Below are positions 42,648-52,268 of a stretch of 64,000 bases of DNA, in pieces. Origin of the DNA: an uncultured Pelagibacteraceae bacterium (GTDB lineage: Bacteria > Pseudomonadota > Alphaproteobacteria > Pelagibacterales > Pelagibacteraceae); assembly GCA_902614355.1 (NCBI GenBank), contig CACMKP010000002.1, positions 1-64,000 of the forward strand, given 5' to 3'. The notes beneath the pieces are model-generated. The model was not told the DNA's origin. It did no database searches and saw only the letters and a list, made by a program, of their open reading frames with translations. Position numbers and translations under genes: made by a program. Position 1 is the first letter of the stretch. Each line of letters opens with the position of its first letter.

Positions 42648-43769
42648 ATGCAAAATCTTAAATGGAAATACTCCAAATTCTTAATAAATAAAAACTTTCA
42701 ATTTAGTAGAAACTATGTCTTAAAATATTTGCCGTCAAATTTATTAGTCAATTCTCATAAAAATATATCTAAATGGAAAGGATATAATCCAACTCCTCTA
42801 TTGAAATTAAACAAATTAAATAAAAAACTTCAGCTTAAGAATATATTTTATAAAGATGAGTCAAAACGATTTCACTTAAAATCCTTTAAAGCACTTGGCG
42901 GTGCTTACGCATTAGAAAAAATTTCAAAAAAAGCTAACAAAATAATTGTTTCATCAGCAACAGCTGGTAATCATGGGAGATCTGTAGCATGGGGAGCAAA
43001 AAGACTAAAATTACAGTGTAAAATTTTTGTTAGTCAATACGTGAGTGAAACAAGAGTAAAAGAAATTAAAAAATTTGGTGCTGAAGTAATAAGAGTAAGG
43101 GGAAATTATGAAGCATCCTTAAAAGAATGCCAACTACTCTCAAAGAAAAATAATTGGAAAATTATTCAAGATGTATCGACAAAGAATTATAAGTACATTC
43201 CTCAACTAACAATGGCTGGATACTCTATTTTGATTAAAGAAATTTCTAAACAAACTAATCAGTATATTACTCATATATTTCTTCAAGCGGGTGTTGGTGG
43301 TTTAGCAGCAGGTTTGGTTGCTGGAGTAGCAAAATATTTTAAAAAAATTCCAAAAATCATTATCGTTGAACCAGATAGAGCCGATTGTGTTCTTCAAAGT
43401 ATTAAAAATAATAAGTTAAAAAAAATAAAAATAAGAAAAGAGAGCATTATGGGTGGTATGTCTTGTAATGAAATGTCTCTTGTTCCCTGGCAAATATTAA
43501 AAAAAGCCAGTAATTGTTGCGTCTCAATTTCAGATAAAAATGTTGCTAAAACAGTAGCTGGCTTAAAAGATAAAAAGTTCAGCAAAACTTCAATTGTAGG
43601 TGGTGAGTGCGCTACTCCAGGAATTATCGCTTTAATTGGAATTTGTAACAACCAAAAAGCTAAAAGATTGATAAGTCTTAATGAAAATTCAAATGTCTTA
43701 GTTATTGGATGCGAAGGTAATGCAGATGTTAAACTCTACAAACAACTGCTATCTAAAGGTAGAAAATAA
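42648..43769 (+). CDS. PLP-dependent lyase of the diaminopropionate ammonia-lyase type
   Basis: A 373-residue fold-type II PLP enzyme. The catalytic Lys is in HLKSFKALGGAYA (about residue 82), with KDESKRF just before it, SSATAGNHGRSVAWGAKR binding the phosphate/substrate, QAGVGGLAAGLV as the glycine loop and GCEGNAD near the C-terminus. The combination is closest to diaminopropionate ammonia-lyase (YgeX/DpaL), which turns 2,3-diaminopropionate into pyruvate and ammonia; a threonine/serine dehydratase-like activity is the alternative. Confidence 0.82.
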   Translation: MQNLKWKYSKFLINKNFQFSRNYVLKYLPSNLLVNSHKNISKWKGYNPTPLLKLNKLNKKLQLKNIFYKDESKRFHLKSFKALGGAYALEKISKKANKIIVSSATAGNHGRSVAWGAKRLKLQCKIFVSQYVSETRVKEIKKFGAEVIRVRGNYEASLKECQLLSKKNNWKIIQDVSTKNYKYIPQLTMAGYSILIKEISKQTNQYITHIFLQAGVGGLAAGLVAGVAKYFKKIPKIIIVEPDRADCVLQSIKNNKLKKIKIRKESIMGGMSCNEMSLVPWQILKKASNCCVSISDKNVAKTVAGLKDKKFSKTSIVGGECATPGIIALIGICNNQKAKRLISLNENSNVLVIGCEGNADVKLYKQLLSKGRK

Positions 43770-43776
43770 AACTTTT

Positions 43777-45195
43777 ATGACAAAAAACGCGATCACTTGG
43801 ATAAGAGAAGATTTTAGAATTGAAAACAACCCTGCTCTTTCTTATGCAACTCAAAATCATGAAAGTGTGCTCGCCCTATATATTTACAACAAAAGTGACT
43901 TTGATGCCAAAAGAGAAGCACAAAAATGGTGGCTTTCAAAATCATTAGAAATCTTTAAGTCTGAATTATCTAAGTTTAAGATTAATCTTCAAATATTAGC
44001 CGGTGATGAGCTAGATATATTTTCAAAGATTAAAAAAAAAGACAATATTTCAATATATTGGAATAAAATTTATGAACCAGACGTAATTGCAAAAGGAAAA
44101 AAAATTAGAGATATTTTCGTTCAAAATCAGATTAATTATAAATACTTTAAAGGAAATATTCTAAATGAGTTTCAAGAAGTAACTAAAAATGATGGAACAC
44201 CTTTTAAAGTATTCACCCCGTTTTGGAAAAATGCCGAGCAAAAATTTTTAGGATTGCCCCCAAGTAAAAATTATAGTGTAAAAAAAAAAACAAAGTCACT
44301 AACATTCTTTAAAAATTGTATAGAACCAAAAGATATTCTTCCAAGAAAAAACTGGTATAAAAAGTTTGAAAAATATTGGAGGGTATCTGAGGAAGAGTCT
44401 AAAAAAATTTTAAAAAATCTAATTGATGGTAAAATTAAAGATTATGGAACTGCAAGAGATTATCCTTCTATTGAAGGTACATCGAAATTATCTCCTTATA
44501 TCAAACATGGGCAAATTCATGTAAATACTATTTGGAAAAAGTGTAGTGACATTAAATCAAAAGGAATTGGTTACAGAAAATATATTAATGAACTAGGTTG
44601 GCGTGAATTTTCACATAGTTTAATCAATTATTTCCCAGAATTTTTAAAAGGAAATTATAGAAAAGAATTTGATAAGTTTCCTTGGGTCAAAAATGAAAAA
44701 TTTTTAAAAGCATGGAAATCAGGTATGACGGGTTATCCGATTGTTGATGCTGGGATGAGAGAGCTTTATGAAACTGGTTGGATGCATAACCGGATAAGAA
44801 TGGTTGTGGGTTCCTTTCTAGTAAAACATTTAAGAATAAATTGGACTGAAGGTGAAAAACATTTCAGAAATTGTTTATTAGATTTTAATAAAGCTAATAA
44901 TGTTGCTCAATGGCAATGGGTTGCTGGTTGTGGCGCTGATGCAGCTCCCTATTTCAGAATATTCAATCCTATCCTTCAAGGTGAAAAATTCGATAAAGAG
45001 GGAAAGTATGTAAAAAAATGGGTGCCAGAATTAAGTAAGGTTCCACAAAAATTTATTCATAAACCATGGGAAATGGAAATTAAATATCAAGAGGCAATAA
45101 ATACAATTATTGGAAAAAGTTATCCAAAACCAATTGTTATTCATGAGCAAGCAAGAGCTTCAGCTTTAAAAGCGTTTCAAACTTTAAAAAATTAG
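43777..45195 (+). CDS. phr: deoxyribodipyrimidine photolyase/cryptochrome family protein
   Basis: A 472-residue class I photolyase: an N-terminal alpha/beta photolyase domain (AITWIREDFRIENNPAL) and the C-terminal FAD domain with GYPIVDAGMRELYETGWMHN, RIRMVVGSFLVKHL and NVAQWQWVAGCGADAAPYFR. Trp-rich positions for electron transfer to FAD are kept. It repairs UV-induced pyrimidine dimers with blue light, fitting a surface-ocean lifestyle. The ATG at 43777 is used; a frame extending to 43705 overlaps the lyase gene. Confidence 0.94.
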   Translation: MTKNAITWIREDFRIENNPALSYATQNHESVLALYIYNKSDFDAKREAQKWWLSKSLEIFKSELSKFKINLQILAGDELDIFSKIKKKDNISIYWNKIYEPDVIAKGKKIRDIFVQNQINYKYFKGNILNEFQEVTKNDGTPFKVFTPFWKNAEQKFLGLPPSKNYSVKKKTKSLTFFKNCIEPKDILPRKNWYKKFEKYWRVSEEESKKILKNLIDGKIKDYGTARDYPSIEGTSKLSPYIKHGQIHVNTIWKKCSDIKSKGIGYRKYINELGWREFSHSLINYFPEFLKGNYRKEFDKFPWVKNEKFLKAWKSGMTGYPIVDAGMRELYETGWMHNRIRMVVGSFLVKHLRINWTEGEKHFRNCLLDFNKANNVAQWQWVAGCGADAAPYFRIFNPILQGEKFDKEGKYVKKWVPELSKVPQKFIHKPWEMEIKYQEAINTIIGKSYPKPIVIHEQARASALKAFQTLKN

Positions 45196-45204
45196 TAATA
45201 TAAT

Positions 45205-46263
45205 TTATAAATTGTATTCTCTAGATGTTAAATCATACAATCGACTTATGGTACGCTCAAAAGGAGCTTTAAGAGATTTTGAAGATGTGAAATTTTCCAA
45301 ACTTTGGGCAGCTGTGGTAGCCAAAGGAATATCTTTATCGTGAATTATATCTAATAATGTTATAAATCTCTGTTGTTGATCTGAATTATTATTGCTAAAC
45401 AATGGAATTTCTTCGATAACAATAAATTTAGAGTTTTTAACTATTTCCAAATAATCCTCAGCTCCTAAATTTCTATTACAAAGTTCATCAAAGCTAAATC
45501 TACAAATCCCTTCATAAAAGTTTTGTATTGTAAAATCTCTCCCCTTAATATTTAAATTCATAGGTGAGTTTTTTTTTTCTTTTGTAAGAATTCTAAAAAA
45601 TTTGTTTATTTTAAAATTGGTTTCTTGATTTAAAGGAAAAAAAAATCTTTGTTTTTGATTTTCTTTTGATTTTCGATAATCATCCTCAATTTTTAATTCA
45701 TAGTTAATAGCATTTTTTTTCATAATTTCTATGAATGGTAAAAATTGGTCTCTCTGTAATCCATCTTTATACAATTCAGATAATTCAATATTTGAAGTTA
45801 ATATGATCTTAATATTCTCTTTAAAGATTTCTTCAAAGAGCTTTCCTAAAATCATAGCATCTACGATATTAGTAACTTGAAATTCATCAAAATAAATAAG
45901 TGATACTTTTAATTTTAAATCTTTAACAAATGTGCTTACTACATTCTCTGGATTTTTATCTTTTCTAGTATGAACATAATCATGAAATTCTAACATAAAT
46001 TCATTAAAATGAAGTCTTTTCTTATCTTGATTAACTAAATCAAAAAAAAAATTTAGAATCATTGTTTTGCCAACACCGACACCGCCATGAAGATAAAAAG
46101 CTTTTTTTAAACTTTTTTTTTTAAAGATTTTGAATAAAGTAGATGTGAAATTTTGATTAAAATAATCTTGTAATTTTTTAATTACATTAATCTGATTTTG
46201 ATTGACTTCCAAATTTTCAGCCTCACAATATAGTTTAAATTTTTCTTCAAGATCCTTTGGCAT
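45205..46263 (-). CDS. zapE: AFG1-like ATPase (ZapE)
   Basis: A 352-residue AAA-type ATPase: Walker A GGVGVGKT (residues 60-67), MLEFHDYVH, Walker B VSLIYFDEFQVTNIVDAMIL (in part), and ILTSNIELSELYKDGLQRD. ZapE/AFG1 links to cell division in E. coli and mitochondrial protein quality control. The ATG at 46263 overlaps the stop of the cupin gene (TGATG), so translation is coupled. Confidence 0.9.
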   Translation of the reverse strand: MPKDLEEKFKLYCEAENLEVNQNQINVIKKLQDYFNQNFTSTLFKIFKKKSLKKAFYLHGGVGVGKTMILNFFFDLVNQDKKRLHFNEFMLEFHDYVHTRKDKNPENVVSTFVKDLKLKVSLIYFDEFQVTNIVDAMILGKLFEEIFKENIKIILTSNIELSELYKDGLQRDQFLPFIEIMKKNAINYELKIEDDYRKSKENQKQRFFFPLNQETNFKINKFFRILTKEKKNSPMNLNIKGRDFTIQNFYEGICRFSFDELCNRNLGAEDYLEIVKNSKFIVIEEIPLFSNNNSDQQQRFITLLDIIHDKDIPLATTAAQSLENFTSSKSLKAPFERTISRLYDLTSREYNL

Positions 46264-46694
46264 CAATCTTTTTTGGTCTTGAAATCGATGCCATATTCTG
46301 ATCTTGGGCCTTTTCTAAGTCCAAAAGGACCAGATATAAATATTGTCAGAGGTTTCGTGCCTGGTTTAATATCAACTCTATGAAGATTATTTGCTGATCT
46401 GAAACCAATATAGCCAGGTGGTCTCCAAAATTTTCCAGTGCTCAGAGTTTCCCAATAACCATCCCTTAAAATTATTGTAATATATGGAAATGTATGATTG
46501 TGAACACCTTCACCATGATCATCTGCTAACATTTCATGTATTAAAATATTGAAAGGAAACCATTTTGGTCTGTGTCTCATTAAAACATAATATCTATTCA
46601 TCCATGGTTTAGCTTTATGGAATTCGGGATGGGAAGGTCCCCTATCTAGGACAATTTTCTTTCTACCTATTTTTTCTAAAAATTTTAAAAACAT
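46263..46694 (-). CDS. cupin-like hypothetical protein
   Basis: A 143-residue single cupin-like barrel: the metal-binding half-motif GEGVHNHTFPYITIILRDGYWETL shows the HxH and downstream Glu (about residues 67-90), and the second-half His appears in NNLHRVDI. A GFRSANNLH strand separates them. No catalytic assignment; oxygenase, isomerase or ligand sensor all possible. It is between bamB-like and zapE, tightly spaced on both sides. Confidence 0.75.
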   Translation of the reverse strand: MFLKFLEKIGRKKIVLDRGPSHPEFHKAKPWMNRYYVLMRHRPKWFPFNILIHEMLADDHGEGVHNHTFPYITIILRDGYWETLSTGKFWRPPGYIGFRSANNLHRVDIKPGTKPLTIFISGPFGLRKGPRSEYGIDFKTKKD

Positions 46695-46696
46695 TC

Positions 46697-47992
46697 TTAT
46701 TTGTATTGTACAACAGAGCCATTTTTAATCATAAACAAATGATTATTATATAAGAAAGGTTCTGACATTATTTTTCTGGCAATTTTTTCTGTTTTCAAAA
46801 CATTACCAGTTTTAAGATCTAGAATCATTAATTTACCGTCATTATTGGATAGATAGATTTTGTCCTGACTTATTGAAAATCCTGTAGGTCTAATCTTTTT
46901 TCTGTTTTTATCTTTATACATTTTATAAATATCTTTAATCTTAATTATGTTTCCTTGTTCCTTATCTATCACGAATAAATAACCATTATCTGAAAATGTG
47001 ATGATGAAGTTACCAATTACAATTGGGGTTAAACTTGAGCTAATATCATTAATCCAGTTTATTGAACCATTTTTCAAATTAATAGAGTAAAATTCATTTT
47101 TGTTGTTTGAAAAAAAAATATTTTTTCCTTCCGAGACTATTTTGGAATTTTTAAAATTATAAGTGATGTTTGTAATATCACTACTTTGGGTTGGAAGTTG
47201 CCACATCAAATCCCCTGAAAGAATATCAGCGGCTGTTAGGTCCCCTAGATTATTAATAAAATAAACTAAATTACCGGCAATTAACAATGAGTTTTTTGAA
47301 TTTGTTATAGTCAAAGTTTTTTCAGTTTCAAGACTCCAACATTTGGAACCATCTTTTATAAAATAACACCTCAAAACGTTTTTAAGGTCGATTACATAAA
47401 ACTTATTATCAAATATTTTGATTTCTGAATTGAAAGGATAGTCATTTTTTTTCTTCCAAATTAAATTGCCATTTTTTAAATTTATTAAAAATAAGTTAGA
47501 TAAATTATCAACAACAATAAGTTTATCGCCATGTATTCCAAAAGAAAGCTTTGGATTATTTTTTTTTTCAAATTTTGAATAATAATTTTTTTTCCAAACT
47601 ATTTTTTGATCATTATCAAATCTAATTACAGAACCTTTGCTATCAAAAAAAACTATGCCATCTCTTAAGAATAAAGGTTTTAAATCTGTTTCAATTTCAT
47701 TATTAAATTTTGAAAATCTAAAATTTTTTATTTTTTTGATTTCACCTGAGTATTTTTGAACACCAAAATTATTTTTATCATCTAAAATTTTGTTTTGAAT
47801 TTTAATCTGTGATAAATTTAAGCTTATATTTGGATTTAATTCATTATAAGAAATTTTTTTTTCTGCAAATATAATTTTGGTATTCTTGTCAATATTCAGT
47901 TTTTTATTTTTATTCCAAATTTTTGAGTTTTCGTTCAAAGAACAATTTGCCAAAATTAAAGGCAACAAAAAAAGTATAAAAATTCTAGTCAC
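46697..47992 (-). CDS. bamB: BamB-like PQQ-repeat outer-membrane assembly lipoprotein
   Basis: A 431-residue protein with a lipoprotein signal (LLPLILANCSLNE, lipobox LANC, Cys at residue 16) and a beta-propeller built of repeats such as LINLKNGNLIWKKK, SLETEKTL, SINLKNGSINWIND and ILDLKTGNVLKTE. This is the BamB (YfgL) organisation of the BAM complex for outer-membrane protein insertion. It overlaps the YfgM-like gene by 8 bases, as in other proteobacteria where the two are adjacent. Confidence 0.85.
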   Translation of the reverse strand: MTRIFILFLLPLILANCSLNENSKIWNKNKKLNIDKNTKIIFAEKKISYNELNPNISLNLSQIKIQNKILDDKNNFGVQKYSGEIKKIKNFRFSKFNNEIETDLKPLFLRDGIVFFDSKGSVIRFDNDQKIVWKKNYYSKFEKKNNPKLSFGIHGDKLIVVDNLSNLFLINLKNGNLIWKKKNDYPFNSEIKIFDNKFYVIDLKNVLRCYFIKDGSKCWSLETEKTLTITNSKNSLLIAGNLVYFINNLGDLTAADILSGDLMWQLPTQSSDITNITYNFKNSKIVSEGKNIFFSNNKNEFYSINLKNGSINWINDISSSLTPIVIGNFIITFSDNGYLFVIDKEQGNIIKIKDIYKMYKDKNRKKIRPTGFSISQDKIYLSNNDGKLMILDLKTGNVLKTEKIARKIMSEPFLYNNHLFMIKNGSVVQYK

Positions 47993-48629
47993 TTAAATCT
48001 CTATTTAATCTTTTTCGAGCTTCTGTAACTAGATCGGGGTTTGATTTTTTTAAATTAATAATCTGATTAAAAAACTCTTTAGACTTCTGTTTTTGATTTT
48101 TTGAGTAAAAATACTCTGCTAGTAAATATAATGCATGCGAACTCCAGACACTTTCTGACTTTATAATTGGATTCAAAATTTCCAATAATTCATTTTCGGA
48201 TATTTGATCAGCATTATATAAACCTTTCTTATAAATTATTAAATTTTTAATCTCTTTTTCTAATGAGGTTTTTTCAATCAAAATATTAAACAAATCATTA
48301 ATTTGATCTGCACTAGAAATTAAATCATTATCTAAAATAAAATATAAAGAAAGTGGAGAATAAGTTGGATCTTTTAATTCAACAACTTCTATTAATTTTT
48401 TAATAGTTATCTCTTTTTTGTTTTCCTCATAATTTATGATTGTTGAATAGAATAAATTTGAGACTTTTTGTCTCTGATAATCTTTAAACTCCCCATAGCC
48501 AAAAAAAGATATTAACAAGATTACGACTATTACCAAAAAAGCTAATAATTTTTTTTTATTAGTTTGAAAAAAGTTTTTTATTTTTTCATTTCGTGTATTT
48601 GAATTAATTATTGATATATCCTCATCCAT
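47985..48629 (-). CDS. YfgM-like membrane-anchored TPR protein
   Basis: A 214-residue protein with a cytoplasmic N-terminus, one transmembrane helix (about residues 28-46, LLAFLVIVVILLISFFGYG) and a periplasmic helical region with TPR-like repeats (including SHALYLLAEYFYSKNQKQKSK). It matches the YfgM/DUF2659 family, an ancillary factor at the Sec translocon and BAM complex. It lies between aconitase and the BamB-like gene. Confidence 0.82.
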   Translation of the reverse strand: MDEDISIINSNTRNEKIKNFFQTNKKKLLAFLVIVVILLISFFGYGEFKDYQRQKVSNLFYSTIINYEENKKEITIKKLIEVVELKDPTYSPLSLYFILDNDLISSADQINDLFNILIEKTSLEKEIKNLIIYKKGLYNADQISENELLEILNPIIKSESVWSSHALYLLAEYFYSKNQKQKSKEFFNQIINLKKSNPDLVTEARKRLNRDLSD

Positions 48630-48631
48630 AT

Positions 48632-51301
48632 CTAAATCATATTTCTCAAAACATATTGAAGTATTCCACCGTTTTTATAATACTCTAATTCATTTTTGGT
48701 ATCAATTCTGCATAGGGTATTTATTATTTTAACATCACCCGACACATACTTAATCTCAATTTTAACTTTATCAGAAGGTTTAATTCCTTTTTCAATATCT
48801 ACTACACTTATCAATTCGGAGCCTAATAAATTAAGATTTTTTCTATTCATATTTTCTGTAAATTGTAATGGCAAAATCCCCATCCCAATTAAATTAGATC
48901 TATGTATTCTCTCAAAACTCTCTGCAATTACTACCTTGACTCCTAGTAGTTTGGTCCCTTTTGCAGCCCAATCTCGAGAAGATCCTGTGCCATATTCTTT
49001 GCCACCGATTACAACTAAATCAGTTCCTCTTTTTTTATATTCCACCACCGCATCATAAACTGACATAACTTTTTCCTCTGGATACAATTTTGTGAAACCC
49101 CCTTCAGTTCCTGGAGCCATTTCATTTTTAATTCTTATATTTGCAAATGTACCTCTCATCATTACCTCATGATTTCCACGCCTAGAGCCATATGAATTAT
49201 AGTCCTTAGGAAGAATTTGATAATTCATAAAATATTCACCTGTTGGACTATCCTTTTGAATATTACCAGCTGGAGAAATATGATCAGTGGTAACCATATC
49301 TCCCAATATCAGTAATGGTCTTGCATTTTTAATTTCTTTAAAGCCCTCTGGCTCATCGCTAAGATTTTCAAAAAATGGGGGTTTTTTTACATAAGTAGAA
49401 TTTTCATCCCAATTGTAAATGCTACTTTTTTCTGTTTTGATTTCTTGCCATTGTTTTGGTCCCTCAGACACATTTGAATATCGCTTAACAAACATATCTG
49501 CGTTTAAAGAATTTTTTAAAGTATCCTCTATTTCTTTATTAGAAGGCCAGATATCTTTTAAAAATATATCTTTACCTTTTTTATCTTTTCCAAAGGAGTC
49601 TTTGAATAAATCAAATTCCATATGACCTGCAAGAGCATAAGCAACAACAAGTGGTGGAGAAGCTAAATAGTTTGCTTTGATATGAGGTGAAATTCTTCCT
49701 TCAAAGTTTCTGTTACCTGACAAAACAGATACTGCGTATAAATTATCTTTTTGAATAGCCTCTACTATATTTTCTGCTAAGGGACCTGAATTACCAATAC
49801 AAGTTGTGCAACCATAACCAACTAAATTAAATCCTAATTGATCTAAGTAATTATTTAGACCAGCTTTCTCTAAATAATCTGTTACTACTTGAGACCCTGG
49901 AGCTAAAGAGGTTTTAACCCATGGTTTAACATTTAGTCCTAACTCAACAGCCTTTTTAGCTAAAAGGCCAGCTCCAATTAGAACATTAGGATTAGAAGTG
50001 TTAGTACATGATGTGATCGCTGCAATTAATATTGAACCATCCTTAATTTCATAATCTGTACCTTTAACCTTAGAAATTTTGTAATCCTTTTTATCTGTAG
50101 CCTCTTTAAATACTTTTTTAAAATTGCTTGATGCGTTAGTTAAAAGAACTTTGTCTTGTGGTCTTTTAGGACCTGATATAGTTGGAACTACAGTGGACAT
50201 ATCTAAAGAAATTTTATCGGTAAACTCGATTTCTTCACTCGACCATAAACCTTGGTCTTTAGCGTACTTTTCGACAATTGCCACTGTTTCTTTATCACGT
50301 CCAGAAAATTCTAAATACTTTAAAGTTTCTTCGTCTATCGGAAAGAACCCACATGTTGCTCCATATTCAGGAGCCATGTTAGCAATTGTCGCTCTATCAG
50401 CTAAGGTTAAATTTTTTAAACCCTCGCCATAAAATTCAACAAATTTTCCAACTACACCTTTGTCTCTGAGCATTTTAACAACGGTTAATACTAAGTCTGT
50501 AGCAGTTGTACCCTCTGGCATTTTTTTTGTAACTTCAAACCCAATTACTTCAGGGATCAACATCGAAATAGGTTGTCCTAGCATCCCTGCTTCAGCTTCA
50601 ATTCCACCAACACCCCAACCTAGAACTGACAAACCATTAACCATTGTTGTGTGGCTGTCTGTTCCAACAAGTGTATCTGGGAATAAATATTTATTACCTT
50701 TATACTCCTCTGACCAAACTACTTTTGATAAATATTCTAAGTTTACCTGATGACAAATACCAGTTCCTGGAGGAACAATCCTAAAATTGTTAAAGGCACT
50801 TTGACCCCATTTCAAAAAAGAGTATCTTTCACCATTTCTTTTAAATTCAATATCTACATTTTTTTCAAACGAATCTTTTTTTGCAGATTGGTCAACTTGA
50901 ACGGAATGATCAATAACTAGGTCAACTGCAGACAAAGGGTTAATTGTATTTGGATCTTTATTTTTCTCTTTTACAGCTTCTCGCATAGCAGCCAAATCAG
51001 CTACTGCTGGTATTCCTGTATAATCTTGAAGCAAAACTCTGGCTGGCCTATAAGCTATTTCAGTTTTTGATTTTTTTGTATCAAGCCAGTTTTTTATGGC
51101 TTCAATTTGGCTTTTATTAACTGATACATCGTCCTCGTATCTAAGTAGATTTTCCAATAAAACTTTTAACGACTTCGGTAATTTTGAAATACCTTGTAAT
51201 CCATTCGACTCAGCTTTTTTTAATGAATAATATTTAAAATCTTTACCATTAACCTCTAAGTGAGATAAAGAATTGTAAGAATTTTTATTTCCTGGTTTCA
51301 T
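48632..51301 (-). CDS. acnA: aconitate hydratase A
   Basis: An 889-residue AcnA. Iron-sulfur ligands are in AAITSCTNTSNPNV and the GCTTCIGNSGP pair; catalytic segments include DSHTTMVNGLSVLGWGVGGI, and the swivel-domain NEYGTGSSRDWAAKGTKLLG (residues near 770-790; quoted partly). It isomerises citrate and isocitrate in the TCA cycle. It is the first gene of a leftward operon with yfgM-like, bamB-like, cupin and zapE. Confidence 0.97.
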   Translation of the reverse strand: MKPGNKNSYNSLSHLEVNGKDFKYYSLKKAESNGLQGISKLPKSLKVLLENLLRYEDDVSVNKSQIEAIKNWLDTKKSKTEIAYRPARVLLQDYTGIPAVADLAAMREAVKEKNKDPNTINPLSAVDLVIDHSVQVDQSAKKDSFEKNVDIEFKRNGERYSFLKWGQSAFNNFRIVPPGTGICHQVNLEYLSKVVWSEEYKGNKYLFPDTLVGTDSHTTMVNGLSVLGWGVGGIEAEAGMLGQPISMLIPEVIGFEVTKKMPEGTTATDLVLTVVKMLRDKGVVGKFVEFYGEGLKNLTLADRATIANMAPEYGATCGFFPIDEETLKYLEFSGRDKETVAIVEKYAKDQGLWSSEEIEFTDKISLDMSTVVPTISGPKRPQDKVLLTNASSNFKKVFKEATDKKDYKISKVKGTDYEIKDGSILIAAITSCTNTSNPNVLIGAGLLAKKAVELGLNVKPWVKTSLAPGSQVVTDYLEKAGLNNYLDQLGFNLVGYGCTTCIGNSGPLAENIVEAIQKDNLYAVSVLSGNRNFEGRISPHIKANYLASPPLVVAYALAGHMEFDLFKDSFGKDKKGKDIFLKDIWPSNKEIEDTLKNSLNADMFVKRYSNVSEGPKQWQEIKTEKSSIYNWDENSTYVKKPPFFENLSDEPEGFKEIKNARPLLILGDMVTTDHISPAGNIQKDSPTGEYFMNYQILPKDYNSYGSRRGNHEVMMRGTFANIRIKNEMAPGTEGGFTKLYPEEKVMSVYDAVVEYKKRGTDLVVIGGKEYGTGSSRDWAAKGTKLLGVKVVIAESFERIHRSNLIGMGILPLQFTENMNRKNLNLLGSELISVVDIEKGIKPSDKVKIEIKYVSGDVKIINTLCRIDTKNELEYYKNGGILQYVLRNMI

Positions 51302-51304
51302 ATC

Positions 51305-51895
51305 TTATATATAAAATGTAATTATGCTCAAAAGAAGAAGCCCTGACATAACATAATTAAAGTATTTAATAAATTTCTCATTTGTCGCAAATTTTCTTAA
51401 ATATTTGCCAACAAAAGTCCAAAAGGTGATGCTTGATAAAGATACTATAAAAGCAAATAAAACCACTTGAGTCGCATAATTTAGATAATTTTCTCCGTAT
51501 TCAACATATGTCGAGACTATAATAATTCCAATTAAAACACCTTTTGGATTCAAAAACTGAAAAATAAAAGTATCTAAAAAGGAAATCGGGTTTTCGTTTT
51601 TTTTTTCGTCAGATGGTTTTGAAAAACTAATTTTATAAGCTAGATAAATTAAAAATAAACTTCCTAAATATTTCAAAATCGTTTGTATAATTGGAAACAG
51701 TTTAAAAACATTAACTAAGCCGATTGTTAAAGCAAATACCACAGAAGTAAACCCAAAGGTAACTCCAAAAATATGTGGGATTGTTTTTTTAATTCCAAAA
51801 TTAAAACCAGAATAAGATGCAACAACGTTATTTGGTCCTGGGGTATAAGCGGCCACAATCCAAAATAGTGCCATTGATAAAAACTCTGGGTGCAT
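51305..51895 (-). CDS. LysE family translocator
   Basis: A 196-residue membrane protein with six predicted helices: AAYTPGPNNVVASYSG near the N-terminus and IFQFLNPKGVLIGI after the third helix are LysE/RhtB hallmarks. It probably exports an amino acid such as lysine, homoserine or threonine. It ends 3 bases upstream of acnA on the same strand. Confidence 0.91.
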   Translation of the reverse strand: MHPEFLSMALFWIVAAYTPGPNNVVASYSGFNFGIKKTIPHIFGVTFGFTSVVFALTIGLVNVFKLFPIIQTILKYLGSLFLIYLAYKISFSKPSDEKKNENPISFLDTFIFQFLNPKGVLIGIIIVSTYVEYGENYLNYATQVVLFAFIVSLSSITFWTFVGKYLRKFATNEKFIKYFNYVMSGLLLLSIITFYI

Positions 51896-51897
51896 AT

Positions 51898-52239
51898 TTA
51901 TGCTATCGGTAAACCGTTATCTGCTTTTTGTGATGGATGTACCAGTGTTACTTTTCCTTCAGAGTCTATTGATCCTAAAAGTAAAAACTGAGATTTTATA
52001 CCAGCAATATTTTTTTCTGGAAAATTACAAACACCAATCACTTGTTTGCCAACTAAATTTTGTTCATTATAAAAATGGGTTATTTGAGCCGATGAAGTTT
52101 TAACACCTATTTCATTTCCAAAATCAACTTCTACTACTAACGAAGGTTTTCTGGCTTTTTCGTTTTTTTTGACTGATAGGACGGTTCCAAGTCTAATATC
52201 TATTTTTTCAAATATGTCGTAAGTAATTTGCTCTTTCAT
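51898..52239 (-). CDS. csaA: CsaA-like tRNA-binding-domain protein
   Basis: A 113-residue OB-fold protein: FEKIDIRLGTVLSVKKNEKARKP (in part), VVEVDFGNEIGVKTSSAQI, and QVIGVCNFPEKNIAGIKSQF. CsaA is a secretion-linked chaperone related to tRNA-binding domains. I used the ATG at 52239 (MKEQITYD); a start at 52269 would overlap the divergent argE start codon and is less plausible. Confidence 0.88.
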   Translation of the reverse strand: MKEQITYDIFEKIDIRLGTVLSVKKNEKARKPSLVVEVDFGNEIGVKTSSAQITHFYNEQNLVGKQVIGVCNFPEKNIAGIKSQFLLLGSIDSEGKVTLVHPSQKADNGLPIA

Positions 52240-52268
52240 AAACGTGATATTTATATTAATTATTACCA

